Below are positions 16,499-24,762 of a stretch of 25,978 nt of DNA, piece after piece. Position 1 is the first letter of the stretch; each line of letters starts with the position of its first letter. This DNA is from Peptoniphilaceae bacterium. Lineage in GTDB: Bacteria > Bacillota > Clostridia > Tissierellales > Peptoniphilaceae. The notes beneath the pieces are model-generated. The model saw nothing but the letters and a program-made list of their open reading frames with translations, was not told the DNA's origin and ran no database searches. Position numbers and translations under genes: made by a program. The stretch covers positions 1-25,978 of the forward strand of contig JASLJE010000043.1 of NCBI GenBank assembly GCA_030152565.1, written 5' to 3'.

Positions 16499-18015
16499 GG
16501 TTTAATTAAATCAGCAATTTGTTCTTTTATATAGTCCTTGTTAAGCCAAAAACATTGCTTAGTCATATAATCTCCATTGGGTAACCTATCCCCATCTCTA
16601 TCTAAATTCCCCCTTAAAAGGCCTAGACTATCAATCTTATACGCAGATTTACTAGCATGAGGTCTAATATGAATAACCTTAGTATCTTTAGAGCCAGGTA
16701 TATTATTCTCCACTCTATTACCATTTAATCTAAACTTAACCCCATTTTTAAATATATTCTGATACATCATCCATTCTTTTTTTAACAATCCTTCTATATC
16801 CTTTTCTGGCATATTCCAAAACTTTGCCCCCCTATAGATATATTTGTTTCCTTCTTTTTGAAATACATTTAATAAAAACTTTGTTTCTTCAAATAGCTCA
16901 TGTAGTTCTGCACTTTCCCAATCCTCTTCAACTAAATCCATAACTTTAAATGTGGGAAAGGACATATGTTCTTTTATATTTCCCATTTTAGATACTCTTA
17001 TATTTTTAACAGATATATTCGCCTTTACAAATTCTTCTGCTGCATTTGATTTTACACCCAAAAGTCTTAATGTTAATAAACTATATTTGTTTTTTGCCTT
17101 TTTATTAACGTCCTTGGCATAATTTGAAAACAATTTATCCTCATCTAGCCCCTCATACTCCTTCAATCTAGCCGTTATCCTATCCTCTAAACTAAGTGGA
17201 CTTTTTATGTTTTCAATACTTCTTTCCACTCCATCTATACTTTCTTCTATCTGGCCTATGTATTCAGCTTTAATATTATACAAGACTTTTCCCTCCAGAA
17301 TATAGTTATTTAAAAGATAAGTCATATAGGAGTTTTTTAATGAAAAGGCTCTAGGCTTAGCCAATTCTTCTGAAAATGGTTGTGTTCTTCTATCCTTTGA
17401 TGAAGATGCCTTTGTTGCAGCTCCCAAGTATAAGGTGTCTCCCTCAGATAATTCGTGGGCTCTTCCTTCTACAACTTTCTTTTTTATAATTTCAAAGTCA
17501 TTTCTTATAATTTTCAAATCTTTTTCTGGTGGATGATATAAGTATACGTGTTCTATTCTATAATCCAAGCGTGATTTTATATCTGGACTCCATAAGTAAT
17601 AGACAAGTAGGATTAAGTTCATTTTTTCCCAGGCATTGCTGGTTTCAAACTCCATATTAACTATATCGTGATAATTAATCATGGATATGATTAGTCTTTC
17701 TTTTGATGATTTACTTCCATTTTTATTAATTTTAAATGGGGTAACCTTTAATTCAATTCCAGCCTTGGGAAAATCGGGTCTACTATCACTGTCAGCTTTA
17801 TAATGGAAATGCCTTTCTTCAACAATTTCACCTAGGCCTCCCTTTCTCCTCTTATCACTATGTTCAATTTTATAGATATCGTCGTCACCTTCTCTGACTA
17901 TTAAGCCAAAGTCATCCTCTTCTATTATTTGTCTAAAAGTTTTCCCTTCCAATTCCTTAGCATATTCATATATCGATTTCCTATCACTAGGGTCATATCC
18001 TAATTCTATATCCAT
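16495..18015 (-). CDS. Sau3AI-like type II restriction endonuclease (MutH fold)
   Basis: At 506 residues it is close to Sau3AI in length. The N-terminal part has the MutH/Sau3AI active site: GGLGEIVEERHF with E63, then RPDFPKAGIELKVTPF giving D81, E88 and K90 in the D-x6-E-x-K arrangement, followed by ISMINY. The C-terminal half probably contains a second, catalytically silent MutH-like DNA-binding domain, as in Sau3AI. The family cleaves at GATC. It precedes the methyltransferase on the same strand. AGGAG is six bases from the ATG. A terminator lies upstream, so it likely uses its own weak promoter (TTTATA-17-TATTTT) in the 80-base gap. Confidence 0.85.
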   Translation of the reverse strand: MDIELGYDPSDRKSIYEYAKELEGKTFRQIIEEDDFGLIVREGDDDIYKIEHSDKRRKGGLGEIVEERHFHYKADSDSRPDFPKAGIELKVTPFKINKNGSKSSKERLIISMINYHDIVNMEFETSNAWEKMNLILLVYYLWSPDIKSRLDYRIEHVYLYHPPEKDLKIIRNDFEIIKKKVVEGRAHELSEGDTLYLGAATKASSSKDRRTQPFSEELAKPRAFSLKNSYMTYLLNNYILEGKVLYNIKAEYIGQIEESIDGVERSIENIKSPLSLEDRITARLKEYEGLDEDKLFSNYAKDVNKKAKNKYSLLTLRLLGVKSNAAEEFVKANISVKNIRVSKMGNIKEHMSFPTFKVMDLVEEDWESAELHELFEETKFLLNVFQKEGNKYIYRGAKFWNMPEKDIEGLLKKEWMMYQNIFKNGVKFRLNGNRVENNIPGSKDTKVIHIRPHASKSAYKIDSLGLLRGNLDRDGDRLPNGDYMTKQCFWLNKDYIKEQIADLIKP

Positions 18016-18052
18016 ACTATTCTCCTAAAATACACCTTCTCACATGAACTAT

Positions 18053-18090
18053 AAAAAAAGACAGCTTCTATAAATAGTAAGTTGTCTTTT
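18053..18090 (-). terminator. Intrinsic terminator closing the DndD-like operon
   Basis: On the minus strand AAAAGACAACTT pairs with AAGCTGTCTTTT (one G-U) around an 11-base loop, ending in a run of seven T. It lies seven bases after the 149-residue gene. It separates that operon from the restriction-modification genes. The opposite strand also ends in TTTT, so it may work weakly in both directions. Confidence 0.85.
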
Positions 18091-18096
18091 CTAAAA

Positions 18097-18546
18097 TTAA
18101 AATGGACTCTTGTTTAGATCTTTGTAAACTATTTCTAATAACTTTTCTGGTAGATGGTCTATCACATCTAAATCGTCCAGGTCTTCTAAGTCCAAATATT
18201 CTTCTACTATATATTCCAGCCCACCTGCTGCATATCCTACTAAGGTTTTCTCATAGATAAAAAACTTATCCTTATTAAATAAATCTTCTATTCCAATATT
18301 TAAGTTTTTATCCTTGAGTAGAATAGTATATAGGGCCAGCTTATCTTTTTCAGATAATTCACTAGCCTTAAATTCAATATCTGCATGATCTATCACGTCA
18401 ATTTTTTCGACGTTTCTAAATCCCAGGCTGGCTAAAAGCACAAAAAGAGTCTTGTATTTAACACCTTCATCATAGGCTGTTTTATAAAATTCTTCATATT
18501 TTTTATCTGGCCTAAAGCTAATATCACTATCAAAAAACTCTATCAT
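18097..18546 (-). CDS. Unrecognised 149-residue acidic protein downstream of a DndD-like ATPase
   Basis: I do not recognise a family. The protein is soluble and acidic, with no signal peptide. Its N-terminal part (about 10-50) reads as amphipathic helices containing KTLFVLLASLGFRNVEKIDV. The C-terminal part (about 110-145) is rich in aspartate, glutamate and leucine. It starts four bases after the DndD-like stop and is the last gene before a strong terminator, so it is co-produced with the ATPase and may be its partner. It lacks the conserved pattern I know for DndE and has no cysteines or histidine cluster suggesting metal binding. Gene reality is supported by the operon spacing. Confidence 0.75.
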   Translation of the reverse strand: MIEFFDSDISFRPDKKYEEFYKTAYDEGVKYKTLFVLLASLGFRNVEKIDVIDHADIEFKASELSEKDKLALYTILLKDKNLNIGIEDLFNKDKFFIYEKTLVGYAAGGLEYIVEEYLDLEDLDDLDVIDHLPEKLLEIVYKDLNKSPF

Positions 18547-18550
18547 GGGA

Positions 18551-20533
18551 TCACCCTATCTTTCTTATGGCAGATCTTCTACTATCTATTTTTTCTATAA
18601 GATAGACATGACCCACCTTATTATTTTTTTCAAAAATACCCTTCTCATAGTTTGTGTAGTCAGTATCTGTTAAAAGAGGTATCCACTGCTTGGTAACCAG
18701 TGGTAGTCTCTCTATCAGATTGTATCTATTTTGCCTACTCAAACGGCCAAAAGGAGTATCCATAAACAAGGGGTAGTCCACCCTGTCTCTGCTGTTGGAA
18801 GCAAGACTAGCCAGAGATGTTATAAAGGCCAAGGCAACCACCATTTGTTGACCTTGAGATATATCAGCTGTAACCTTCATATCCTTCTCATAAAGCTCCA
18901 ACTCATACTTATCATTTATCTCTACCCTATCTACTAGGGACTTTTCCTCATCATCAATTAAAAGCTTAAACATCTTAGTTGTAGACTTACCAAGCTCTTC
19001 CTTGGTAGATTCTTCATAGGAGACAAAAAGCTTTTTAAGCTTTTCAGTTAAATCATTCATAAAAACATACTTTTTATTTTGATAGTCCAGCATGGTCTCC
19101 TTCTTAATAGCCCCTTCTAAATCTTTATTTAATCCTGATAATTCCTCTTCTAAAACCAGAAGTTTTTCCTTTCTAGTCATAAGCTCAATTTTTATATCTG
19201 AAATTTCTTCCTCTAGCTTAATCTTTTCTCTCTCAGTAAAGCCTAAGTCCTTCCTAGTTAAATTATAGGTTAAAATTATTTGATTTAGTCTATTGACCTC
19301 TTCTTCTAACTCTTCCAAGTCAAGTCTAGCCTTTTCGATTCTTTCCAGATTAGGCTCTAGATTATCAAGGTTTTCTTGATTTAGCTTTAATTCGTCTTTT
19401 ATATTCCTACTAAGGGCCCCCATAAGATCTGTTTCATAACTAGACTTATAGTACTTTAGAATTTGCTCTATTCTTGAGTAGCTGATTTCATCCAAGTCCT
19501 GATCACATAGACTACACTTTTGCTGGTCCAAACTCTCCTCTAAAAGATGTTGGGGAATACTTTCCTTTCTCTCTGTAAGCTCATTGGCCAAAACATTGTC
19601 CATCTCCCTATAGTAGTCCATTAAAAGCAAGTGGCTGTAACCATCTAGGTCACCTATAATTTGATTTTTTAACATCTTGGTCAATCTTTTTTGTTTAAAT
19701 AAAAGGTCTTCCTTATATTCCAATTCCCTATAGGTTTTACTGATATCCTTGGCGCTATCAACTTTAGATTGATATTTATCTAGTAGGTCCTCCCTATCAA
19801 GGATATTTTTTTCTAAATCTTCTATTTCAGTTTTTAATTTTTCTTTTTCTTTTTGAAATTTCTCTGTCTGCTTTTTTATAACATTTAATTGGCTACTCCC
19901 AGCCTGGTTTCTAAGTCTTTTAAGCTGGCTAGATGTTGCCTTGGCCAAGATATCTCCCAGCCTTTCCAGCTGGTCTATTTGCATGAGCTTGATAATTCCA
20001 TCTTTAACTTCTTTTTTAGATTTATTATCTGTTCTTGCCAGGGTCTCCATTTTTTCTCCATCAAAAAGGAAAAACTCCTTAATATTTTCATCTAAAATAT
20101 TATTTATTGTCTTTTCAATCTTTTCTCTATCAGCATTACTATAGACTTCTTCCTTTCCCTTGTCATCCACTACTTTCAAAGACACATCTTCATTGTTTTC
20201 TTGGACATAGTCATCACCATACTTACTTCCATAAAGACCTCTTTCAACTATATAATCAAAACCTCCATGGCTTAAAGAAACCCTAACGCTAGCCTTAACC
20301 GGCCCATGGTCGTCTATGGCATCAAAGTTTACCAAGTTTATTTGGGCCTTTTCATCCTGGGGAAGGGACCTATCGCCATATAGGGCATAAATAAGAGCCC
20401 TATATATTCCGGTCTTTCCAGCATTATTTTCCCCTAAAATCAGGGTTATATTTTTTTCTCCCTTGGCAAAGTCTAGTCTATGATTCCCATAATACTGTCT
20501 AAAATTAGACATTTCTATATAATTAAGCTCCAC
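18551..20533 (-). CDS. DndD-like SMC/Rad50-type ATPase with zinc hook
   Basis: 660 residues. An N-terminal half-nucleotide-binding domain has Walker A GENNAGKT (34-41). Two long lysine/glutamate-rich coiled coils (about 180-320 and 370-500) flank a zinc-hook CSLC (C340, C343). The C-terminal half has an ISQGQQMVVALAF signature and Walker B PLFMDTPFGRLS (D592). The C-terminal LLTDTDYTNYE resembles the DndD family of the DNA phosphorothioation system. Such ATPases dimerise on DNA and drive nicking, loading or sensing. It starts at GTG, one base after the stop of the 53-residue gene, and ends four bases before the 149-residue gene. The other Dnd genes are absent, so sulfur modification is not implied. 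Confidence 0.85.
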   Translation of the reverse strand: MELNYIEMSNFRQYYGNHRLDFAKGEKNITLILGENNAGKTGIYRALIYALYGDRSLPQDEKAQINLVNFDAIDDHGPVKASVRVSLSHGGFDYIVERGLYGSKYGDDYVQENNEDVSLKVVDDKGKEEVYSNADREKIEKTINNILDENIKEFFLFDGEKMETLARTDNKSKKEVKDGIIKLMQIDQLERLGDILAKATSSQLKRLRNQAGSSQLNVIKKQTEKFQKEKEKLKTEIEDLEKNILDREDLLDKYQSKVDSAKDISKTYRELEYKEDLLFKQKRLTKMLKNQIIGDLDGYSHLLLMDYYREMDNVLANELTERKESIPQHLLEESLDQQKCSLCDQDLDEISYSRIEQILKYYKSSYETDLMGALSRNIKDELKLNQENLDNLEPNLERIEKARLDLEELEEEVNRLNQIILTYNLTRKDLGFTEREKIKLEEEISDIKIELMTRKEKLLVLEEELSGLNKDLEGAIKKETMLDYQNKKYVFMNDLTEKLKKLFVSYEESTKEELGKSTTKMFKLLIDDEEKSLVDRVEINDKYELELYEKDMKVTADISQGQQMVVALAFITSLASLASNSRDRVDYPLFMDTPFGRLSRQNRYNLIERLPLVTKQWIPLLTDTDYTNYEKGIFEKNNKVGHVYLIEKIDSRRSAIRKIG

Positions 20534-20534
20534 A

Positions 20535-20696
20535 CTAGTCCTCCAACAATCTATCTATTTTGTCAAGAATTTTCTCCTCTATTCCCCTGTCTGAATATAA
20601 ATCTTCGCCTATAAGCTCTAAAGTATAGTTGATTAATTCTTTTTCTTTATCTGTAAAATCATCCATTTCATTATTTAATAGATTATTAAAATTCAT
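20535..20696 (-). CDS. 53-residue acidic protein between the giant regulator-like protein and the DndD-like ATPase
   Basis: Read by hand: ATG at 20696 begins MNFNNLLNNEMDDFTDKEKE, and the frame runs to TAG at 20535. The GTG of the DndD-like gene begins one base later, a typical coupled junction. GAAGGGAAG upstream of the ATG can serve as ribosome binding site. The product is charged and probably helical, with no transmembrane segment and no family I know. It could be a small subunit of the ATPase complex or a leader peptide coupling translation. It fills nearly all of an otherwise unexplained 193-base gap. Confidence 0.65.
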   Translation of the reverse strand: MNFNNLLNNEMDDFTDKEKELINYTLELIGEDLYSDRGIEEKILDKIDRLLED

Positions 20697-20726
20697 CTAT
20701 TCTTCCCTTCATTCTTTCTTATCCAA

Positions 20727-23700
20727 CTAAAGTACAACCCTACCTGACCAATCCACTTGGACTTGTCCGTCATATAGTACATCTTGTAGCAATCTCTTAT
20801 CACTTTCTAAATCTTTCTTCTCATAGATTCCCAGGTTAGCCAGATAATCATACACGTCTTTTTCATAAAGCTTACCGCAGTAATGATCTTTTAATACTCG
20901 GTAAACTAAATCTTGGATACCATCATAACCTTCTTCTTCCTTAACTAAAACCAGGATTTCATTTGTATAAGGCATATTATAACGGTTCAATTTCTTATAT
21001 CCATTTTTTTCTAGAACATAGGAGATAATATATTGGTTAATAGTATATCTAGTTAGATAGGTCTCTATAAAGTTTTCATTTAAAAGTCTCATCGGAACTA
21101 TAAAACCATCATCCTCATATTTTTCTGCCAATTCTAAAATCTTTCTTTCAAATTCTTCTTCTATTAAAATGTTATTGGCATTTTTAAATTCGTCCATACT
21201 TATTTGAACATAGCCATAATCATTTATTAATTCCTTAATTGTCAGGCTGACACTTTGTGAGTCCAGGCAAAGATTGTATTCCAGGGTTTTAATTATTTCC
21301 CTTCTAGTTACTATGTCTGGGTATTTAACAGTTATTAAGTCATACATGGATTTTATACCACAGTTTTGGAAGTATAAAAACATGCTATTGCCCTTGATAT
21401 CATTATTTACATACTTGATTAGTCCAGCTAACTCTTTAGTGTTTTCTATCTTATTATCCCTTATTATAGGATATAACTTTTCGTCATAAAGCATTTCATT
21501 GTAAAGGTAATTCATAGTAGTATAACCACATCTCATATTTTGATCTATAAAGTTTTCAAAATAGTCCATATCCACATTGGTCAACATGGAGCTGGCCAAA
21601 CCAACCTTGTCATACATCTTTATAACATCTGAGTCCTTGTTGTTGGCAAGGGTCATATTTATCCTAATGTCTGATAGGCCTGTATGTTTAATAACTTCAT
21701 TGATTTTAACCGGGTGGTCATACTTTAATAAAAGTTCCTCTATTATGGCAATATTGCTCTTTCTATCTTCTTCACTCTTATAGATGGTCAAGGAGTTTTT
21801 ATTAGAAAATACATACTTGTCTAAGAAGTAGTACTTTACCAAAAAGTAGGCATGGTGCTTACTGGTTAACTCATAAAAGCCTTCATTTAATAGTTTTCCA
21901 TAAAGCCTGTCTGAAGTAAGAGTATCATAAACTTCCAGTCCTTCATCTACTATTTCTTCCAATCTATCTATCTTTTCTTCGTCTAAGCCACAGTGGTCTA
22001 TGTGTTGATAGGTCCTACTGTCAACTAAAATTATACCGTCCAGCCTATCTAAGATGGCACTTATATTTCTAACAGACTTGGTAAAGCTTAGAGGACCGAA
22101 GTAGGATTCTATATCTTCAACCAAATCTTCATAAGTGTCTTCGCTAATTAAAATACTCTTTTTATTTAAGTATTTAAGATAGAATTCAAACATAAAGGCT
22201 ATACTAATATTTTCCTTGTAATAGTAGCCCTTTATTACCTTTAATCTATAAAATAAGATAATATTATCTACCTCAACAGAGTTTGCCTTAGGATAAATGT
22301 TTAATATGTCTTCCTTTAGATCCTCAAAATCACCATAAATGCAAAGCTCCTTCTTATAGTCTTCAATTTTCTTTGTTACCTCTCGTATTTCTTCCAGATT
22401 TTTAAAGTAAAACATCTTACTTATACCTGAATAGAATACACTATTTAACTCATTTGCTTTAAATACACTTAAAAGCAAGTCATTTTTCAAAATTATTTTA
22501 AGCTCATCTTCATCCAGCTTGTGGCCAAATAAGGTCAACTTATCTATATATCTTGATAAAAGTAAATCTTCATTTAATTGGGTAAGAGCTTTTTTCTCAA
22601 TTTGTCTAACCCTTTCCCTAGTAATATCCAGTTGGTCTCCACACTCGTTTAGGGTCATATTTTGCAGGTACCTATTAACTAAAATATCGTGCTCTCTTTG
22701 GTCTAAAATATTGGTCAAATCAGAACAGATGTCTTGGATTTTATTAAAGTCTTCATATCTTTTCATACTGTTAATTATCTTCTTTATATTGTCACCATCC
22801 AGCTTATAGTCATTTATATCTAAGTCCTCATTGACTAAAATCTTACTGAAAGCCGTAGACTTATAGTCTTCAAAGTCTCCCCTTAAAATATCTACTAATT
22901 CCTTGTTGATAGCTTGGAATGTCCTATTGGACACATCAAACTTATGGATATAGTAAAGGAAATAGTCTGAATAGGATTTAAGTTTTTCTAATTCCCTATT
23001 ATTTCTATTAAATTCGCCATCATATAAAACTAAAGCCTTCATGGTCAAGTCATATATATTGTAAAGTTGAAACTTGAAATTGCTTCTAAGTTTTACACCA
23101 ACTCCTCTTATAGCTGAAATCTGCCTATTTAAGCTCAAATCAAAATAATCATATAGGGAGGAATTCGAAGCTAGTAGATCTCTTATATCCCTATCTATTT
23201 TCCCATTTTCAAACTGGATAAGGTCTAAAAGGTCTATGGCCTTTAAAACAGATTTAAATAAAGGGTTTTCCCTGTTCTTGTTAAAGTTTTCTTCTATACT
23301 CTCATCTATCTTTTTTTCCATTTCCAAACTAAAATACTTGTCCCTATTTTCTTCATCCTTGTCAAACATTAATTCTATAGGCTTTACCTGGTAAGAACTA
23401 TATAGGATAGATAGTCTTTCTATTAGGAAATTCTCAAAGGAATTTTTTTCATTCCAATCTATTAAATCTAGATTTAATAAGTACATAAATATATTGTCGA
23501 TACCATGGTCTTCCATTAGGCTAAAATCATCTTCTCCAAACATCTCAAAAAGTCTATAGAAAATTTCCTCATTAAAAAGAATTTGATCTTCTCCAAGACT
23601 ATTCTTGATCTTAATAGCCTTTAAGTCCTCAATCCCACTTCTGCTACAATCACAAAATGGTTCCTTTAGAAAACCTGAATTATTTAATAGATTAATTATA

Positions 23701-24572
23701 GGGTCACAATTATTTTTCACATCTACTAAAGATAGGTTTTTAACAACAGTCTCAACCAAATAATTATTTATATATTTAATAAATCCATTTACTAAATTTT
23801 TATCTTCTCCAGCTAATAGACCAAATAATAAATCATAGTCTACTTCTAAGTAATCCCTAACTGTAAGGATTCCTTCTTCTCTTAAAGCCACCAATAAAGT
23901 CTTATAGATCTTAGGACATAGGTTTTCTAGTCTTTCATCAAAAACCTGATAAAAGTCCATCCTATCTTCTACAATCCTTCTCTCGTCTACCAGTCTAAAC
24001 ACCTCATCTACTAGAAGAGACTTCTCCCTGCAAACACCACTTATATGCTTGTCTAGATCATCTTCTTCAACCATTCCACTCTTAGACATAAGCAAGTCTT
24101 CTTTTATCTCTTCTTCTGATTTTAAGATAAACCCCTTGCTGGTAAATTCCTTTTCAACCAATTCAAGCTTGTCCATTTTATTGGCCTTGGCCACCAAGTC
24201 TATGGGAATAAAGTTAAAGTACCTATCATCTTTGATAAGGTCATAGTCAAAATACTTAAATAAGATAGTATTTAACTCCTTATACCTATCCTTGTTTTCT
24301 TCCACAAAGATTAATTTACTATCTTCTTTGATTTTAAAATCATAATTATATATTAGGTTGTTTTCCCTTTTTATAATAAATCTACAGCCCCTCAGTAAAA
24401 GCTCATCCCTAAGGCTTATAAAGTTTGCATTATTATCTATGTACTCTTTTCTCAAATACTGTAAATCTATTTTATTATCTATTATGGTTACTCTTTTTAT
24501 AAAATTTACTAGAATATCTGATGAATATTCCAGATTAAAATATGTTGGTAATTCTATATACTCTGAAAACAT
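20727..24572 (-). CDS. Giant protein with alpha-CTD-like HhH segments and a sigma-70 region-4-like HTH
   Basis: About 1281 residues, cytoplasmic, with no transmembrane segment. I choose ATG 24572 over the in-frame ATG 24593 because GAGGAGGG sits seven bases before the later one. Around residues 220-270 is an alpha-CTD-like HhH segment (LLVALREEGILTVRDYLEVD). A second HhH-like segment is near 490-510 (ISAIRGVGVKL). A sigma region-4-like HTH lies at about 620-660 (ILVNRYLQNMTLNECGDQLD, then ITRERVRQIEKKAL). The remaining 600 residues look helical with possible winged-helix repeats. No nuclease, helicase or Walker motif is apparent. It heads the operon with the 53-residue, DndD-like and 149-residue genes. 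It may bind DNA or RNA polymerase; the real function is unknown. Confidence 0.8.
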   Translation of the reverse strand: MFSEYIELPTYFNLEYSSDILVNFIKRVTIIDNKIDLQYLRKEYIDNNANFISLRDELLLRGCRFIIKRENNLIYNYDFKIKEDSKLIFVEENKDRYKELNTILFKYFDYDLIKDDRYFNFIPIDLVAKANKMDKLELVEKEFTSKGFILKSEEEIKEDLLMSKSGMVEEDDLDKHISGVCREKSLLVDEVFRLVDERRIVEDRMDFYQVFDERLENLCPKIYKTLLVALREEGILTVRDYLEVDYDLLFGLLAGEDKNLVNGFIKYINNYLVETVVKNLSLVDVKNNCDPIINLLNNSGFLKEPFCDCSRSGIEDLKAIKIKNSLGEDQILFNEEIFYRLFEMFGEDDFSLMEDHGIDNIFMYLLNLDLIDWNEKNSFENFLIERLSILYSSYQVKPIELMFDKDEENRDKYFSLEMEKKIDESIEENFNKNRENPLFKSVLKAIDLLDLIQFENGKIDRDIRDLLASNSSLYDYFDLSLNRQISAIRGVGVKLRSNFKFQLYNIYDLTMKALVLYDGEFNRNNRELEKLKSYSDYFLYYIHKFDVSNRTFQAINKELVDILRGDFEDYKSTAFSKILVNEDLDINDYKLDGDNIKKIINSMKRYEDFNKIQDICSDLTNILDQREHDILVNRYLQNMTLNECGDQLDITRERVRQIEKKALTQLNEDLLLSRYIDKLTLFGHKLDEDELKIILKNDLLLSVFKANELNSVFYSGISKMFYFKNLEEIREVTKKIEDYKKELCIYGDFEDLKEDILNIYPKANSVEVDNIILFYRLKVIKGYYYKENISIAFMFEFYLKYLNKKSILISEDTYEDLVEDIESYFGPLSFTKSVRNISAILDRLDGIILVDSRTYQHIDHCGLDEEKIDRLEEIVDEGLEVYDTLTSDRLYGKLLNEGFYELTSKHHAYFLVKYYFLDKYVFSNKNSLTIYKSEEDRKSNIAIIEELLLKYDHPVKINEVIKHTGLSDIRINMTLANNKDSDVIKMYDKVGLASSMLTNVDMDYFENFIDQNMRCGYTTMNYLYNEMLYDEKLYPIIRDNKIENTKELAGLIKYVNNDIKGNSMFLYFQNCGIKSMYDLITVKYPDIVTRREIIKTLEYNLCLDSQSVSLTIKELINDYGYVQISMDEFKNANNILIEEEFERKILELAEKYEDDGFIVPMRLLNENFIETYLTRYTINQYIISYVLEKNGYKKLNRYNMPYTNEILVLVKEEEGYDGIQDLVYRVLKDHYCGKLYEKDVYDYLANLGIYEKKDLESDKRLLQDVLYDGQVQVDWSGRVVL

Positions 24573-24626
24573 TTTTTTGCCCTCCTCTTCCATTTTATCA
24601 TATTTATTGGCCGGCGTGTATGGTGG

Positions 24627-24651
24627 ATTTATTATTATAAATATAATAAAT
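24627..24651 (-). promoter_or_regulatory. AT-rich inverted repeat over the -10 region of the giant-protein operon
   Basis: Arms ATTTATTAT and ATAATAAAT are perfectly complementary around a seven-base centre. The repeat contains a TATAAT on the minus strand (24634-24639) with TTTATA 17 bases upstream as a poor -35. This is the best candidate promoter and operator for the operon starting at 24572. Its extreme AT content also makes a chance dyad possible. Confidence 0.45.
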
Positions 24652-24669
24652 CATCTTATAAATTCAAAT

Positions 24670-24684
24670 AAAGTCATTGACTTT
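24670..24684. promoter_or_regulatory. 15-bp palindrome overlapping the -35 box of the plus-strand promoter
   Basis: AAAGTCA, one central T, then TGACTTT: a perfect 7-1-7 dyad. It overlaps TTGACT at 24677-24682, so a bound repressor would block that promoter. It lies between the two divergent operons and could also affect the minus-strand one. Confidence 0.5.
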
Positions 24685-24705
24685 TATCCTGTAAAAGTTT
24701 ATTAT
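24677..24705 (+). promoter_or_regulatory. Promoter of the 283-residue gene and MerR-like gene
   Basis: TTGACT (24677-24682) and TATTAT (24700-24705) are 17 bases apart, a near-consensus sigma-A promoter. It leaves a leader of about 50 bases before the ATG at 24763. Confidence 0.75.
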
Positions 24706-24719
24706 TCTTATACAGTATG

Positions 24720-24744
24720 TAGTAAGTAGTAAGTAGGACTACTT
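24720..24744 (+). repeat. Short heptamer repeat and hairpin in the leader of the 283-residue gene
   Basis: Two and a half tandem copies of TAGTAAG (24720 onward) run into AAGTAG-GA-CTACTT (24731-24744), a six-base inverted repeat. It lies downstream of the predicted transcript start, so it could be an operator or an RNA hairpin just before the ribosome binding site (GTGAGGAAAG). Confidence 0.45.
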
Positions 24745-24762
24745 CGAAAGTGAGGAAAGCAT

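Noticed and set aside
18551..20533. A standard Dnd phosphorothioation locus
   Set aside because: Only the DndD-like ATPase is present. There is no DndC-like PAPS-reductase relative, no DndB, no cysteine desulfurase and no recognisable DndE among the neighbours.
18097..24572. A Lamassu or ABC-three-component defence system
   Set aside because: The zinc-hook ATPase plus a small partner is superficially similar, but I see no effector nuclease, Sir2 or protease domain, and the ATPase termini look DndD-like. Homology search could change this.
24573..24593. Upstream ATG at 24593 as the start of the giant protein
   Set aside because: The codons after it form the GAGGAGGG ribosome binding site for the ATG at 24572, and nothing suitable precedes 24593.
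24720..24744. CRISPR-like or larger tandem repeat
   Set aside because: Only two and a half copies of a seven-base unit are present and there are no spacers.
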